The notes: generated by a model not told the origin, from the letters alone. Counted from the first letter of the stretch, positions 1-8,217 are shown. The stretch: DNA of 18,846 nt from an uncultured Prevotella sp. (GCA_900546605.1 URDV01000010.1:1-18846); one strand, 5' to 3'. A program made the numbers and translations.

Positions 1-1792
1 TTCCGATCTCGTCTAAATCAAGAATTAGTTGCAAATAAGCATCACGTCGCTGTGCGTAAGCTTCGTTGTTGCCACTATTAGCAGCATCATTAATAGCCTT
101 AAGCAGATAGTTGCCATAGTCGGTAAATGCTTGACGTGTAAAGTCGGTAAGGTCGTAGCTATAATTTTGCCCACTGAGAGCCTCTTTGGCTTTTAATAGT
201 TTGTAGGCAGCGTCTACCACCTTTTGAGCGTCATAAAATATTTCAGTTCCGCCCCAAGTTGAAACAGAATTGACTGATAATGATGGGCGTGCGCACAGAA
301 CGGCCTCTTGTGGCCCCTGCAATCCTGTGTTACAATTAAGAGCTGAGTTACGAATATTTTCCCATGCTTGCTGTGCGTCTTCATTTGCTGTGCCATAGCG
401 AGCAGTAGCGTAGTCGGCCAACCATTTTTTAGCATCGGGAGCGGAAGTGTACCAAGGCAATTCAAACAAAGCATCGTAAAGAACGGGTACTTGCTCTATA
501 GCTTCAGGAGTGGCACCCACACCTTTAATATTTGAATATTGTTTAGTGTAGTCAAAGTATTCGGTAAGTGTTTTTGTCAATCGTCCGAAAAGACCAGTTC
601 TGCCACCAAAATTAGGTAGGTTGCAGTAAATCGCCTCGTGACCTTTGTAGCTGCCAAAGTTAGGAACGGCCTCGCTGAACAAGTCGAGCACTATGAGTTT
701 GCCTTTTTGAATTTTTGAAAGCACATTATATTGTGCTCCACTCCATTGCCAATATTGTATAACCCATTTAGCGTCAGCATTTGCCTTGTAAAGTGCTTCG
801 GCCATTTTAGTGTATGCATTAGGCACGTCAATGCCATCCGTGTTAGCTCCTTCGTGAAAGGGGTCAATACTATAGTAGGTAGATGTTCCCATTAGCTCGT
901 TTAACCGCTTGTAGTAAAGAGCCGACAAACGACTAAAACCGCTACTATTAGGGTCAAGTATGTAGGGGCGAACAAAAGTACACCAGTTGCCTTGGTTGTT
1001 GGCAGCAATACCTGCCTTTGATGTAATGTCGCTGGGAGCCATGCCTGCGTAGCCAGGCAAAACAGGCTGCATACCTAATTCACGCTCACGTGCCAAAATC
1101 TTTTTAGCTAATGCTTCTTGACGCGTATACCACCAGTCAGGGTTGGGGCCTCCCCATCCTTGCAAGTTGTTCATGCCCCACCAAGCTTGAAAGCATGGAC
1201 CTGCAATAAACTTGTTAGCCTCAGACGAAGTGTAACCTAAATCCTTAGTAAGTAAGTTTTTCCATACTACGTCAAGGCCAATAATTTGTAATGGCATGTT
1301 AATGCCATGTAGAGCCATCCAGTCAATTTCCTTTTGCCAACGTTCCCATGTCCATACCGACATAGAGTAGGAAAAGGTGCAATAGTTCAAGTAATAACGA
1401 TAGTCGGCTGAACAATCGCGCTTTTCCTCTTGAGAGGGTAAAGGTAAGTTGACTGTAGTAAGGTCAGTTGTTAAATTATTCCATGCCAAATTGATGTGGG
1501 CATAATGGTTCAAGTACCAGTTAAGACCTGTGGTAACGGCCAATGTATTGTTTCCCTTGATACATGGTTTACCCTCTTGGCTGCTAATGATAAAGATGTC
1601 TTTACCATTAGATGATAGAGAAGCATCGGTAATGGTTACAAAGCGATCAGCTGCACCAACTCCGCCAATTCGATTGATAAGGGCTGTAATGGGAGCCGCA
1701 TTTTGTGTAATGGTAGCAAAGGTTTGCAAACTAATCATGCCAAAGAGTATTAGCAGACTGATGCAATACTTTGTTTTTTGATGAAGTTTCAT
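1..1792 (-). CDS. Alpha-N-acetylglucosaminidase, GH89 family (3' end outside window)
   Basis: Secreted or periplasmic glycoside hydrolase expected to remove terminal alpha-linked N-acetylglucosamine from glycans. The frame is open from the ATG at 1792 to the left edge, giving 597 residues; GH89 enzymes are usually longer, so the C-terminus is missing. A signal peptide is visible (basic MKLHQKTK, then a hydrophobic stretch, with likely cleavage after QTFA near residue 26). Family hallmarks include the Trp-rich WTWERWQKEIDWMALHGIN segment, SIDPFHEG with the probable acid/base Glu314, and VLDLFSEAVPNFG with the probable nucleophile Glu374. Catalytic roles are assigned by analogy to human NAGLU and clostridial GH89. 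It lies 85 bp downstream of the HD-domain gene, behind a perfect 13-bp inverted repeat that may separate the two transcripts or regulate this one. Family assignment is firm; the natural substrate is inferred. Confidence 0.93.
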   Translation of the reverse strand, partial: MKLHQKTKYCISLLILFGMISLQTFATITQNAAPITALINRIGGVGAADRFVTITDASLSSNGKDIFIISSQEGKPCIKGNNTLAVTTGLNWYLNHYAHINLAWNNLTTDLTTVNLPLPSQEEKRDCSADYRYYLNYCTFSYSMSVWTWERWQKEIDWMALHGINMPLQIIGLDVVWKNLLTKDLGYTSSEANKFIAGPCFQAWWGMNNLQGWGGPNPDWWYTRQEALAKKILARERELGMQPVLPGYAGMAPSDITSKAGIAANNQGNWCTFVRPYILDPNSSGFSRLSALYYKRLNELMGTSTYYSIDPFHEGANTDGIDVPNAYTKMAEALYKANADAKWVIQYWQWSGAQYNVLSKIQKGKLIVLDLFSEAVPNFGSYKGHEAIYCNLPNFGGRTGLFGRLTKTLTEYFDYTKQYSNIKGVGATPEAIEQVPVLYDALFELPWYTSAPDAKKWLADYATARYGTANEDAQQAWENIRNSALNCNTGLQGPQEAVLCARPSLSVNSVSTWGGTEIFYDAQKVVDAAYKLLKAKEALSGQNYSYDLTDFTRQAFTDYGNYLLKAINDAANSGNNEAYAQRRDAYLQLILDLDEIG

Positions 1793-1822
1793 AGAATAGT
1801 AAATGCTTCGATTACGATAATT

Positions 1823-1856
1823 GAGTTTGCAAAGCAATTTGAAGCTTTGCAAACTC
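1823..1856. repeat. Perfect 13-bp inverted repeat upstream of the GH89 gene
   Basis: The arms 1823-1835 and 1844-1856 are exact reverse complements (GAGTTTGCAAAGC / GCTTTGCAAACTC) with an 8-nt spacer. Each arm also contains the self-complementary octamer TTTGCAAA. It lies between the HD gene stop (1878) and the GH89 start (1792). It could be a transcript-ending hairpin, although no T-run follows on the minus strand, or an operator or 5'-leader hairpin for the GH89 gene. Confidence 0.75.
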
Positions 1857-1877
1857 ACTTTATGAAATGAAATTTAA

Positions 1878-2516
1878 TTAATCAAAAGTAGTGGTTTTCT
1901 CAATTAGTTTTGAGGTTAAGAAATCGGCAGAATGCACAATGCTAACGAGAGGACTCTTTTCTGTAGCATTATAAAAGGCTGAGCGTTGCGATGATCCATT
2001 TTCGCCAATGTCGAACATGCCCATGTGCCAACGAATGGCCAACATCTCTTCAGGGGTGAGTCGCATGTACCAACTAAGCATGAGGCATGACTTCTCGCCA
2101 TGCCCAAATGGGAAGTCATCTTTTATCTCGTATCCAGGGTAGGACATCCACCTTCCATTAGCATCCTTTTTCCATCGTTCCTTTTTTTGATAAAACTTAA
2201 CCTTGCAAAGGTCGTGGAATAAGGTGGCAATAGCAATGCTCTCAATCGAGACTCCTTTTGTAAAGGGCGAATTGCCACTTTCAATGTTAGGTTTTGCAAT
2301 GCTATTGTATATTTGGCAAGCAGTTTCAAACACATTCATGCTATGTAAACATAAACCGCCATCTTCATTTAAATGAAAGTTCGAAGAGCTTGGAGCCTCA
2401 TAAAAGTCTGTCTTGTTCAAATAGTCAAGCATACGATCAAGTCCATCTCGTTTGATGTGAGTGTGGCAAAGCTCAATGAACCGTTGTTTGTTCTTTTCAA
2501 TTTGTTCCTTGTTCAT
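1878..2516 (-). CDS. HD-domain phosphohydrolase of unknown substrate
   Basis: A 212-residue soluble protein with the spaced metal ligands of the HD superfamily: His58 in LCLHSMN, the His101-Asp102 doublet in LFHDLCK, His139 in FGHGEKS, His164 in RWHMG and Asp198 in HSADFL. This full set suggests an active metal-dependent phosphohydrolase, perhaps acting on a nucleotide. The substrate cannot be read from the sequence. Its ATG (2514-2516) lies inside the 3' end of cca, with a 20-bp overlap in a different frame, so the two are very probably co-transcribed and translationally coupled. That context makes a role near RNA or nucleotide metabolism plausible but unproven. It has no signal peptide or membrane segment. 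Confidence 0.85.
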   Translation of the reverse strand: MNKEQIEKNKQRFIELCHTHIKRDGLDRMLDYLNKTDFYEAPSSSNFHLNEDGGLCLHSMNVFETACQIYNSIAKPNIESGNSPFTKGVSIESIAIATLFHDLCKVKFYQKKERWKKDANGRWMSYPGYEIKDDFPFGHGEKSCLMLSWYMRLTPEEMLAIRWHMGMFDIGENGSSQRSAFYNATEKSPLVSIVHSADFLTSKLIEKTTTFD

Positions 2517-3969
2517 GGTCGTTTGTAGAGGTTAGGGGTGAAACAAGTTGCAAACCCATTTGTTGTGCGCGTTCAATAACAAATTGTAGTGCAGGTTCGC
2601 GCTCATTAGGAATTTTACCATCCAAAATGCCGTCCTTAAGTGCGCTCTTAAGCGCACCCACTTCACGGCAAGGCTGCAAGTTGAACATTTGCATAATTTC
2701 ATCACCATCGACAGGAGGTTGAAAGTTGCGTATGCGGTCTTTCTCTTCAATGTCAACAAGCTTTTGTCGTACGATTTGAAAGTTTTGCAAGAAGTTCTTT
2801 TTTCTTTGTTCATTCTTGCTCGTAATGTCAGCCTCGCAGAGCAACATAAGGTCATCAATGTCATCGCCAGCTTCAAAGAGCAATCTGCGTACAGCGCTAT
2901 CAGTCACCTCGTCATCGGCTATGGCAATGGGGCGCATGTGTAAGTCAACCAATTTTTCTACATATTTCATGCGATGGTCAACGGGTAACTTCATTCGTCG
3001 AAAAAGTGCAGGAATCATCTTTTTGCCCAAATAGTTGTGGTTGTGGAAAGTCCAGCCAATTGATGGTTCCCAACGCTTACTACGAGGCTTTCCTATGTCA
3101 TGCAATAGGGCAGCCCATCGCAGGTAGAGGTTATCACTTTTGCTTGCCACAGAGTCTAAAACCTCCAACGTGTGGTAAAAGTTATTTTTGTGTGATTTGC
3201 CATTGCGCGTTTCAACACAATCAAGTTTCGCCACTTCAGGTAGTATGAGTTCAAGCAGACCACAACGTTGCATTTCAACGAACCCTATTGAAGGCGTTTT
3301 TGAGGCAAGAATCTTGTTTAATTCAACGATAATACGTTCACCGCTTATGATTTTTATTCTTTCACGGTTGCGAGCTAAGGCATCAAAAGTTTCTTGTTCA
3401 ATAGTAAAGTTGAGTTGAGTAGCAAAACGTATGCAACGCATCATACGCAGTGGGTCGTCGCTAAACGTAATGTCTGGGTCGAGTGGAGTAGCGATAATCC
3501 TATCTCTCAAGTCATCAATGCCATTAAAAGGATCAACCAATTCGCCTAATCTATGGCTATTTAAGCAAACAGCCATAGCATTAATAGTGAAGTCACGGCG
3601 GTTTTGATCATCCTCAAGTGTACCATTCTCAACCACAGGCTTGCGTGAGTCATGAGAATAGCTCTCTTTTCGTGCTCCAACGAATTCTATTTCGTGTCCT
3701 TTCCACTTTACTTGTGCTGTGCCAAAATTGCGAAACACAGAGAGGTGTGCACCACGTCCTAACCGATGCGCGTATGCTTCGGCCATGTTAATGCCGCTAC
3801 CTATAACAACCACATCAATGTCGTTAGTAGGTCTTTCAAGGAAGAGGTCGCGTACATAGCCACCTACCAAGTAGCACTCTACTCCTATTTCATCGGCTGT
3901 TTGGGTAAGTTGTGCAAATAGTGGAGAGTCTATTTTTTGTATAATTTCGTCTTGTGTAAGAAGTTTCAT
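2497..3969 (-). CDS. cca: CCA tRNA nucleotidyltransferase (poly(A) polymerase family, with HD domain)
   Basis: Adds or repairs the 3'-terminal CCA of tRNAs using CTP and ATP. With the chosen start the protein is 490 residues. The N-terminal nucleotidyltransferase fold shows the GGYVRD motif (residues 36-41) and the catalytic carboxylates Asp50 and Asp52 in NDIDVVV. It is followed by the template-binding RRDFTINAMA segment (~125-133) and DPLRMMRCIRFA (~172-183). An HD domain follows, with ALLHDIGKP (His290, Asp291). I chose the ATG at 3969 (MKLLTQDE) because family proteins begin near there. An in-frame ATG at 3990 would add seven residues (MRSTFIK) and cannot be excluded. The 3' end overlaps the downstream HD-domain gene by 20 bp. 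A foldback repeat begins ~60 bp upstream (4036), so the promoter must lie in or beside it. Confidence 0.95.
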   Translation of the reverse strand: MKLLTQDEIIQKIDSPLFAQLTQTADEIGVECYLVGGYVRDLFLERPTNDIDVVVIGSGINMAEAYAHRLGRGAHLSVFRNFGTAQVKWKGHEIEFVGARKESYSHDSRKPVVENGTLEDDQNRRDFTINAMAVCLNSHRLGELVDPFNGIDDLRDRIIATPLDPDITFSDDPLRMMRCIRFATQLNFTIEQETFDALARNRERIKIISGERIIVELNKILASKTPSIGFVEMQRCGLLELILPEVAKLDCVETRNGKSHKNNFYHTLEVLDSVASKSDNLYLRWAALLHDIGKPRSKRWEPSIGWTFHNHNYLGKKMIPALFRRMKLPVDHRMKYVEKLVDLHMRPIAIADDEVTDSAVRRLLFEAGDDIDDLMLLCEADITSKNEQRKKNFLQNFQIVRQKLVDIEEKDRIRNFQPPVDGDEIMQMFNLQPCREVGALKSALKDGILDGKIPNEREPALQFVIERAQQMGLQLVSPLTSTNDHEQGTN

Positions 3970-4035
3970 TTTAATAAAGGTGCTGCGCATAGATACCTAG
4001 TCTATGTGAGAACTATTGTACATATTTAAGTAGGT

Positions 4036-4218
4036 AAGTAGGTATTCAAAATTAGTTTATATAATCAAGTTCAGAATTAGTCGATATGCCTTGGCGCATT
4101 CTTTTGCCCATAAACATAGGCTTCATCGGTCACGTAGCCCGCTACGCTTCCTCTTCATCCTATGTTTCTGAACGGAAGACTGCACCAACTTATATCAATT
4201 AATCTTGAATACCTACTT
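4036..4218 (+). repeat. Foldback/MITE-like repeat, copy A
   Basis: A 183-bp element bounded by inverted ends AAGTAGGTATTCAA (4036-4049) and TTGAATACCTACTT (4205-4218). The interior is a long imperfect hairpin centred on CGTAGCCCGCTACG, with nested arms AACATAGG/CCTATGTT. The left arm carries an extra ~25-bp segment. The terminal AAGTAGGT is duplicated on the left (4028-4035). It starts ~65 bp upstream of cca and ends 3 bp past the lipoprotein stop codon. It matches the reverse complement of copy B at about 89% by hand alignment (some 20 differences). It encodes no protein. Confidence 0.85.
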
Positions 4219-4221
4219 AGC

Positions 4222-4623
4222 TCAATAACTTTTGGTTAAGCGCAGTGTATAGCTTGTGTTGTAATAATAATCAGTTACGTCAAGAGTCATGTAATCGTAG
4301 TCAAAGTTGCGTACATAGGCCCTCATGCTCGTTTGTCCATCAAATGTAAAGGTGATTTCTCGTCCATAAAATTGCCAATAACCCTCTTCATGAAAACCTT
4401 GCGACCCATTGCTCACAAAAATCCCATCGTTATAGAATCTCCATGTGTCACCGCGTCGGTAAGGGCAATTGTTCCATCCCGAAACCTCTTTAATTTCCCA
4501 ACGTCCAGGCAATTCGTGTCGTACGTCCCAATTGTTCCACCAATCTTCATCACAACTTGTAAAGGCAAATATACTGACCAAGGTAATCATCCACATGGTC
4601 ATTTGTTTTTGTAATGTTTTCAT
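4222..4623 (-). CDS. Small predicted lipoprotein, lipocalin-like beta-rich domain
   Basis: A 133-residue protein beginning MKTLQKQMTMWMIT, with a signal peptide ending in the lipobox-like FTSC. Cys24 would be lipidated, followed by an acidic DED typical of exported Bacteroidota lipoproteins. The mature part is short, Trp/Tyr-rich and apparently all beta (LPGRWEIKEVSGW, TWRFYNDGIF, GYWQFYGREITFTF, TLRLTKSY). This resembles small lipocalin-like domains, but no function can be assigned. I chose the ATG at 4623 because it places the basic n-region directly before the hydrophobic core; in-frame ATGs at 4632 and 4668 would add an unlikely extension. It stands alone between two inverted foldback repeats, with copy A 3 bp after its stop and copy B 31 bp before its start. 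It is not obviously in an operon with cca or rarA. Confidence 0.75.
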   Translation of the reverse strand: MKTLQKQMTMWMITLVSIFAFTSCDEDWWNNWDVRHELPGRWEIKEVSGWNNCPYRRGDTWRFYNDGIFVSNGSQGFHEEGYWQFYGREITFTFDGQTSMRAYVRNFDYDYMTLDVTDYYYNTSYTLRLTKSY

Positions 4624-4654
4624 ACCATACATCGTGTTAAGTTTAATCTCAAGT

Positions 4655-4841
4655 AAGTAGGTGTTCAAAATTAGTTGATATGAGTTGGTGCAGTATTTCG
4701 TTCAGAAACATAGGTTGAAGAGGGAGCGTAGCGCGGGCTACGTGACCGATGAAACCTATGTGTTTATGGGCGAAAGAATGCGACAAGGCATATCAACTCA
4801 TTCTGAACATGATTATATAAAATAGTTTTGAATACCTACTT
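4655..4841 (-). repeat. Foldback/MITE-like repeat, copy B (inverted relative to copy A)
   Basis: A 187-bp element with ends AAGTAGGTGTTCAA (4655-4668) and TTGAATACCTACTT (4828-4841). Its reverse complement matches copy A over the whole length, apart from two 2-bp insertions and roughly 16 substitutions. The central hairpin is retained with a 4-nt loop (CGTAGC-CCGC-GCTACG on the minus strand). It occupies the leader region of the lipoprotein gene. A promoter-like box lies just beyond it at 4861-4868. Confidence 0.85.
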
Positions 4842-4860
4842 AAAGATAATCAGTTTGTTG

Positions 4861-4868
4861 CAAAGTTA
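4861..4868 (-). promoter_or_regulatory. Candidate Bacteroidales -7 box (TAACTTTG)
   Basis: On the minus strand the octamer reads TAACTTTG, matching the Bacteroidales consensus TAnnTTTG, in very AT-rich surroundings. I see no convincing -33 TTG at the right distance. If real, it would start a transcript that runs through repeat copy B before reaching the lipoprotein ATG at 4623, giving a ~230-nt leader containing a foldback hairpin. Confidence 0.4.
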
Positions 4869-4928
4869 ATTATTTAATTATAATAACTGACATTATGTAT
4901 ATTGTATTTGAGTTTTAGATGGTGGTTT

Positions 4929-6197
4929 CTATCTCCTTTTGTTTGTCCAAAAAGTGTTCATGCGGTCTTTACTCACATTCTCATGTGCATTGTTGCATGG
5001 ATTCCATAACACAACATTCTTAAGTGCATCGGGTAGGTATTGTTGTTGAACAAAGTTATTCGGAAAATCATGCGGGTATAGGTAACCGTCATGGTAGCCC
5101 AATTCAGCCATTAATTGGGTCGGAGCATTGCGAATGTGCAGAGGTACAGGCTGGTTACCAGTTTGCTTCACCAACTGTAAGGCTTTATTGATGCCAATGT
5201 AGGCAGAATTACTTTTAGCACTTGTAGCCAAGTATACAGTAGCTTCAGCCAGAGGTATTCGTCCCTCAGGCCAGCCTATTTTTGCTACAGCGTCAAATGC
5301 AGCGTTGGCTAGTAGCAGTGCGTTAGGATTAGCTAAGCCAATGTCCTCGGCAGCTGATATAACCAAGCGTCGGGCAATGAATTTAGGGTCTTCGCCCCCT
5401 TCAATCATGCGTGCTAACCAGTATAGAGCAGCATCAGGGTCACTGCCTCGTATACTCTTAATAAAGGCCGATATGATGTCATAATGCATGTCCCCCTCTT
5501 TGTCATAGGCTAAGGGATTTTGTTGCAAATGTTCCGTGATGGTTTTATTGTCAATAACCAATGGGCCTGTGGGGGCTGAAGACGTCACAAGGTCAAGAAT
5601 GCCTAATAGCTTACGGGCATCTCCTCCACTATATCTGAACAAGGCTTCTGTTTCTTTAATCTCAATATGACGATCCTTTAAAATCAAGTCTTTAGTAAGT
5701 GCGCGTTGAAGTAATTCTTCAAGATCCTGTTTCTCTAAACTTTTAAGCACATACACTTGACAACGCGAAAGTAATGGACGTATAACCTCAAATGAAGGAT
5801 TCTCTGTAGTGGCACCAATAAGCGTAATAGCTCCCGTTTCAACTGCAGCTAAGAGCGAGTCCTGTTGCGATTTTGAAAACCTATGTATTTCGTCAATAAA
5901 GAGTATGGGGCTTTGTTGGTTAAAGAATCGGTTGTTGCTTGCCTTGTCTATTACCTCGCGTACTTCTTTCACACCACTATTAACAGCCGATAGGGTGTAG
6001 AAGGGAGTGTCTAATTGTTGCGCAATGATTTTAGCCAAAGTAGTTTTCCCTACTCCAGGAGGGCCCCACAGTATAAAGGAGGAAATATGGCCCGAATCAA
6101 TCATTTGTCTAAGCACAGCTCCATTCCCCACCAAATGTTTTTGCCCTATATATTCATCAAGTGTAGTGGGGCGTAGACGTTCAGCTAAAGGTTTCAT
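4929..6197 (-). CDS. rarA: Replication-associated recombination protein A (AAA+ ATPase)
   Basis: RarA/MgsA-type AAA+ ATPase acting at stalled replication forks, related to clamp loaders. It has 422 residues, normal for the family. The start MKPLAERLRPTTLDEYIGQ is the typical N-terminus. Walker A is GPPGVGKT (45-52), Walker B is LFIDEIH (99-105) with the following RFSKSQQD, sensor 1 is GATTEN (128-133), and the probable arginine finger is in PLLSR (Arg145). The sensor-2 segment SGGDARKLL and the C-terminal tetramerisation region (MIEGGEDPKFIARRLV, LANPNAL) are also present. It begins 11 bp after the stop of the Uup-like gene, so the two probably form one transcript. The C-terminal tail is slightly extended (MNTFWTNKRR). 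No clear terminator follows. Confidence 0.96.
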   Translation of the reverse strand: MKPLAERLRPTTLDEYIGQKHLVGNGAVLRQMIDSGHISSFILWGPPGVGKTTLAKIIAQQLDTPFYTLSAVNSGVKEVREVIDKASNNRFFNQQSPILFIDEIHRFSKSQQDSLLAAVETGAITLIGATTENPSFEVIRPLLSRCQVYVLKSLEKQDLEELLQRALTKDLILKDRHIEIKETEALFRYSGGDARKLLGILDLVTSSAPTGPLVIDNKTITEHLQQNPLAYDKEGDMHYDIISAFIKSIRGSDPDAALYWLARMIEGGEDPKFIARRLVISAAEDIGLANPNALLLANAAFDAVAKIGWPEGRIPLAEATVYLATSAKSNSAYIGINKALQLVKQTGNQPVPLHIRNAPTQLMAELGYHDGYLYPHDFPNNFVQQQYLPDALKNVVLWNPCNNAHENVSKDRMNTFWTNKRR

Positions 6198-6208
6198 GTT
6201 AATGCCAA

Positions 6209-8125
6209 TTATTCTTCAATTTCACTAAGTTCAAGCCATCGCATTGACTTTTCATCTAACTCTTCATTTAATACGGGCAGACGTTTGCTCTTTTCAGTTA
6301 AATCTTCTACGCTTAATGTGCCAGAGCATAGCCCCTCTTCAATGGCTTTTTTCTCAGTTTCTAATTGTTCAATGTCTGTTTCTAATTGTTTGAGTTCTTG
6401 TCTTTCTTTAAATGATAGCTTACGTTTCTTCTCTCCGCCCCAGGTGTTTTGCTTGGTAGGAGCGTTGCCATTATCTTGCTTTTTGATAACTTGTTTTTCC
6501 GCCAGCTCTTCATGTTCGCGTAGTGATTTCCATGCTCTGTATTCAGAGTAATTACCTGGAAAGTCATCAATCTTACCTTCGCCATTAAACACCAATAAAT
6601 GGTCTACCACTTTGTCCATAAAATAGCGGTCGTGACTTACAACAATGACACATCCCTTGAAATCCTGCAAGTATTCTTCGAGAATCTGTAGCGTAGCAAT
6701 GTCAAGGTCGTTGGTAGGCTCGTCAAGAACCAAAAAGTTGGGATTCTTCATTAGCACGGTGCAAAGTTGCAAACGACGTCGTTCACCCCCCGATAGCTTA
6801 TAAATATAATCTTGTTGACGAGCTGGCGGAAACAAAAAGTGCGTTAAGAACTGCATAGCAGTTAGGTGCTTGCCATTACCTAAGTCAATGTATTCAGCAT
6901 GTTTCCGAACGGCATCGATTACTTTGTCTTGTTCATTAAACGACATGCCTTCTTGTGAAAAATAGCCAAATCGAACCGTTTCACCTACAACAAATTGCCC
7001 AGTGTCAGGTTTTTCTAAGCCTAAGAGCAACTTTATAAAAGTACTCTTGCCAGTACCGTTGCCTCCCACAATGCCCATCTTTTCGTAGCGTGAGAAGTTG
7101 TAGTAAAAGTTGTCGAGAATGATCTTCTTGTGCGATTCACCATTATCACTCGGAATGTTAAAAGCTTTACTTACATAATCAGCTTCAAAAATTTTGCTAC
7201 CAATGTAACCGCTTTTAACCTCTAAACGTGCTGCTCGTTCCTCTCGACGTTGTTTGGCGCGTTGCTCTAACTCCACAAAAGCCTCTTTCCTGTAGCGAGC
7301 CTTTGTGCCTCTGGCACAAGGCATACGTCGCATCCAATCTAATTCTTTACGATATAGATTGTTGGCACGTGCTATGTTAGCATTCTGTGCGGTAATGCGT
7401 TGTTCACGCTTTTCAAGGTAATATTCGTAGTTGCCTGCATAGCTATAGAGTGTGCTATCGTCCAACTCTAAGATACTTTGACATACATTGTCAAGGAAGT
7501 ATCGGTCGTGTGTAACCATGAGCAGAGCTTTGGTGGTGCGTTGCAAATAATCCTCTAACCATTCAATCATAGAAAGATCTAAGTGGTTAGTAGGTTCATC
7601 AAGCACCAAGAGGTCGGGGTCAGCCATCAACACATTGGCTAATGCCACCCTCTTGAGCTGTCCACCCGAAAGTTCATCAATAGGCTGTGTGAAATTAGTA
7701 ATATCAAGTTTTGACAGAATTTGTTTAGCACGTAGCTCAAAGTCCCAAGCATTACGTCGTTCCATTTCGTCAATTAACTCACTCAAACCAGGATTGCCTG
7801 GTGTGGTTAAGCATTGCTCATACTGACTGATGAGTGATGATAGCTCACCCGCGCGTTGAAAACAAGCGTCTATAACAGTTGTTCTAGGCTCAAATACGGG
7901 GCTTTGTTCCAAAATGGCAATGTTAGCATCACGACGTGTAACAATGTTACCCTCATCGTAATCTTCTTTGCCTGATAGAATGTTGAGCAACGTACTTTTG
8001 CCAGCTCCATTGTGAGCTATAAGTCCCACCTTTTGTCCTTCAGCAACTGAAAAACTAATGTCATTAAATAGTTCAAGTGCACCGAACCGCTTGGTCAGAT
8101 GTTGTATGTCGAGTAATGGCGTCAT
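6209..8125 (-). CDS. uup: ABC-F family ATPase, Uup-like
   Basis: Cytosolic protein with two ABC ATPase domains and no membrane segments, so an ABC-F translation- or DNA-associated ATPase rather than a transporter. Domain 1 has P-loop AHNGAGKS (37-44), signature LSGGQ (152-156) and Walker B LLVLDEPTNHLD with Glu177. Domain 2 has P-loop GGNGTGKS (354-361), signature LSGGE (444-448) and Walker B FLVLDEPTNDLD with Glu469. A charged linker (~240-305) joins them, and the C-terminus (~570-638) is a predicted coiled coil, the feature that separates Uup from EttA. The first P-loop has Ala where Gly is usual; I believe this is common in Bacteroidota homologues. At 638 residues the length is normal. It is first in a two-gene unit with rarA. 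The ABC-F call is certain; the Uup subtype is likely. Confidence 0.9.
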   Translation of the reverse strand: MTPLLDIQHLTKRFGALELFNDISFSVAEGQKVGLIAHNGAGKSTLLNILSGKEDYDEGNIVTRRDANIAILEQSPVFEPRTTVIDACFQRAGELSSLISQYEQCLTTPGNPGLSELIDEMERRNAWDFELRAKQILSKLDITNFTQPIDELSGGQLKRVALANVLMADPDLLVLDEPTNHLDLSMIEWLEDYLQRTTKALLMVTHDRYFLDNVCQSILELDDSTLYSYAGNYEYYLEKREQRITAQNANIARANNLYRKELDWMRRMPCARGTKARYRKEAFVELEQRAKQRREERAARLEVKSGYIGSKIFEADYVSKAFNIPSDNGESHKKIILDNFYYNFSRYEKMGIVGGNGTGKSTFIKLLLGLEKPDTGQFVVGETVRFGYFSQEGMSFNEQDKVIDAVRKHAEYIDLGNGKHLTAMQFLTHFLFPPARQQDYIYKLSGGERRRLQLCTVLMKNPNFLVLDEPTNDLDIATLQILEEYLQDFKGCVIVVSHDRYFMDKVVDHLLVFNGEGKIDDFPGNYSEYRAWKSLREHEELAEKQVIKKQDNGNAPTKQNTWGGEKKRKLSFKERQELKQLETDIEQLETEKKAIEEGLCSGTLSVEDLTEKSKRLPVLNEELDEKSMRWLELSEIEE

Positions 8126-8217
8126 ATTTTAATTTTGCTTCTTTTATGCGAAATTACGAATTTATTTTCAACCGCCTTGTGTGTTTTGCTGCAAAACGTT
8201 GTTATGAGCCAACTTCA

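Noticed and set aside
1530..1781. Plus-strand frame opposite the GH89 N-terminus
   Set aside because: It is the complement of a clearly coding region with GH89 motifs; no independent evidence supports it.
6209..8125. Drug-resistance ABC-F or ABC transporter subunit
   Set aside because: The long C-terminal coiled coil and housekeeping neighbour rarA fit Uup better than antibiotic-resistance ABC-F proteins, and no permease is adjacent.
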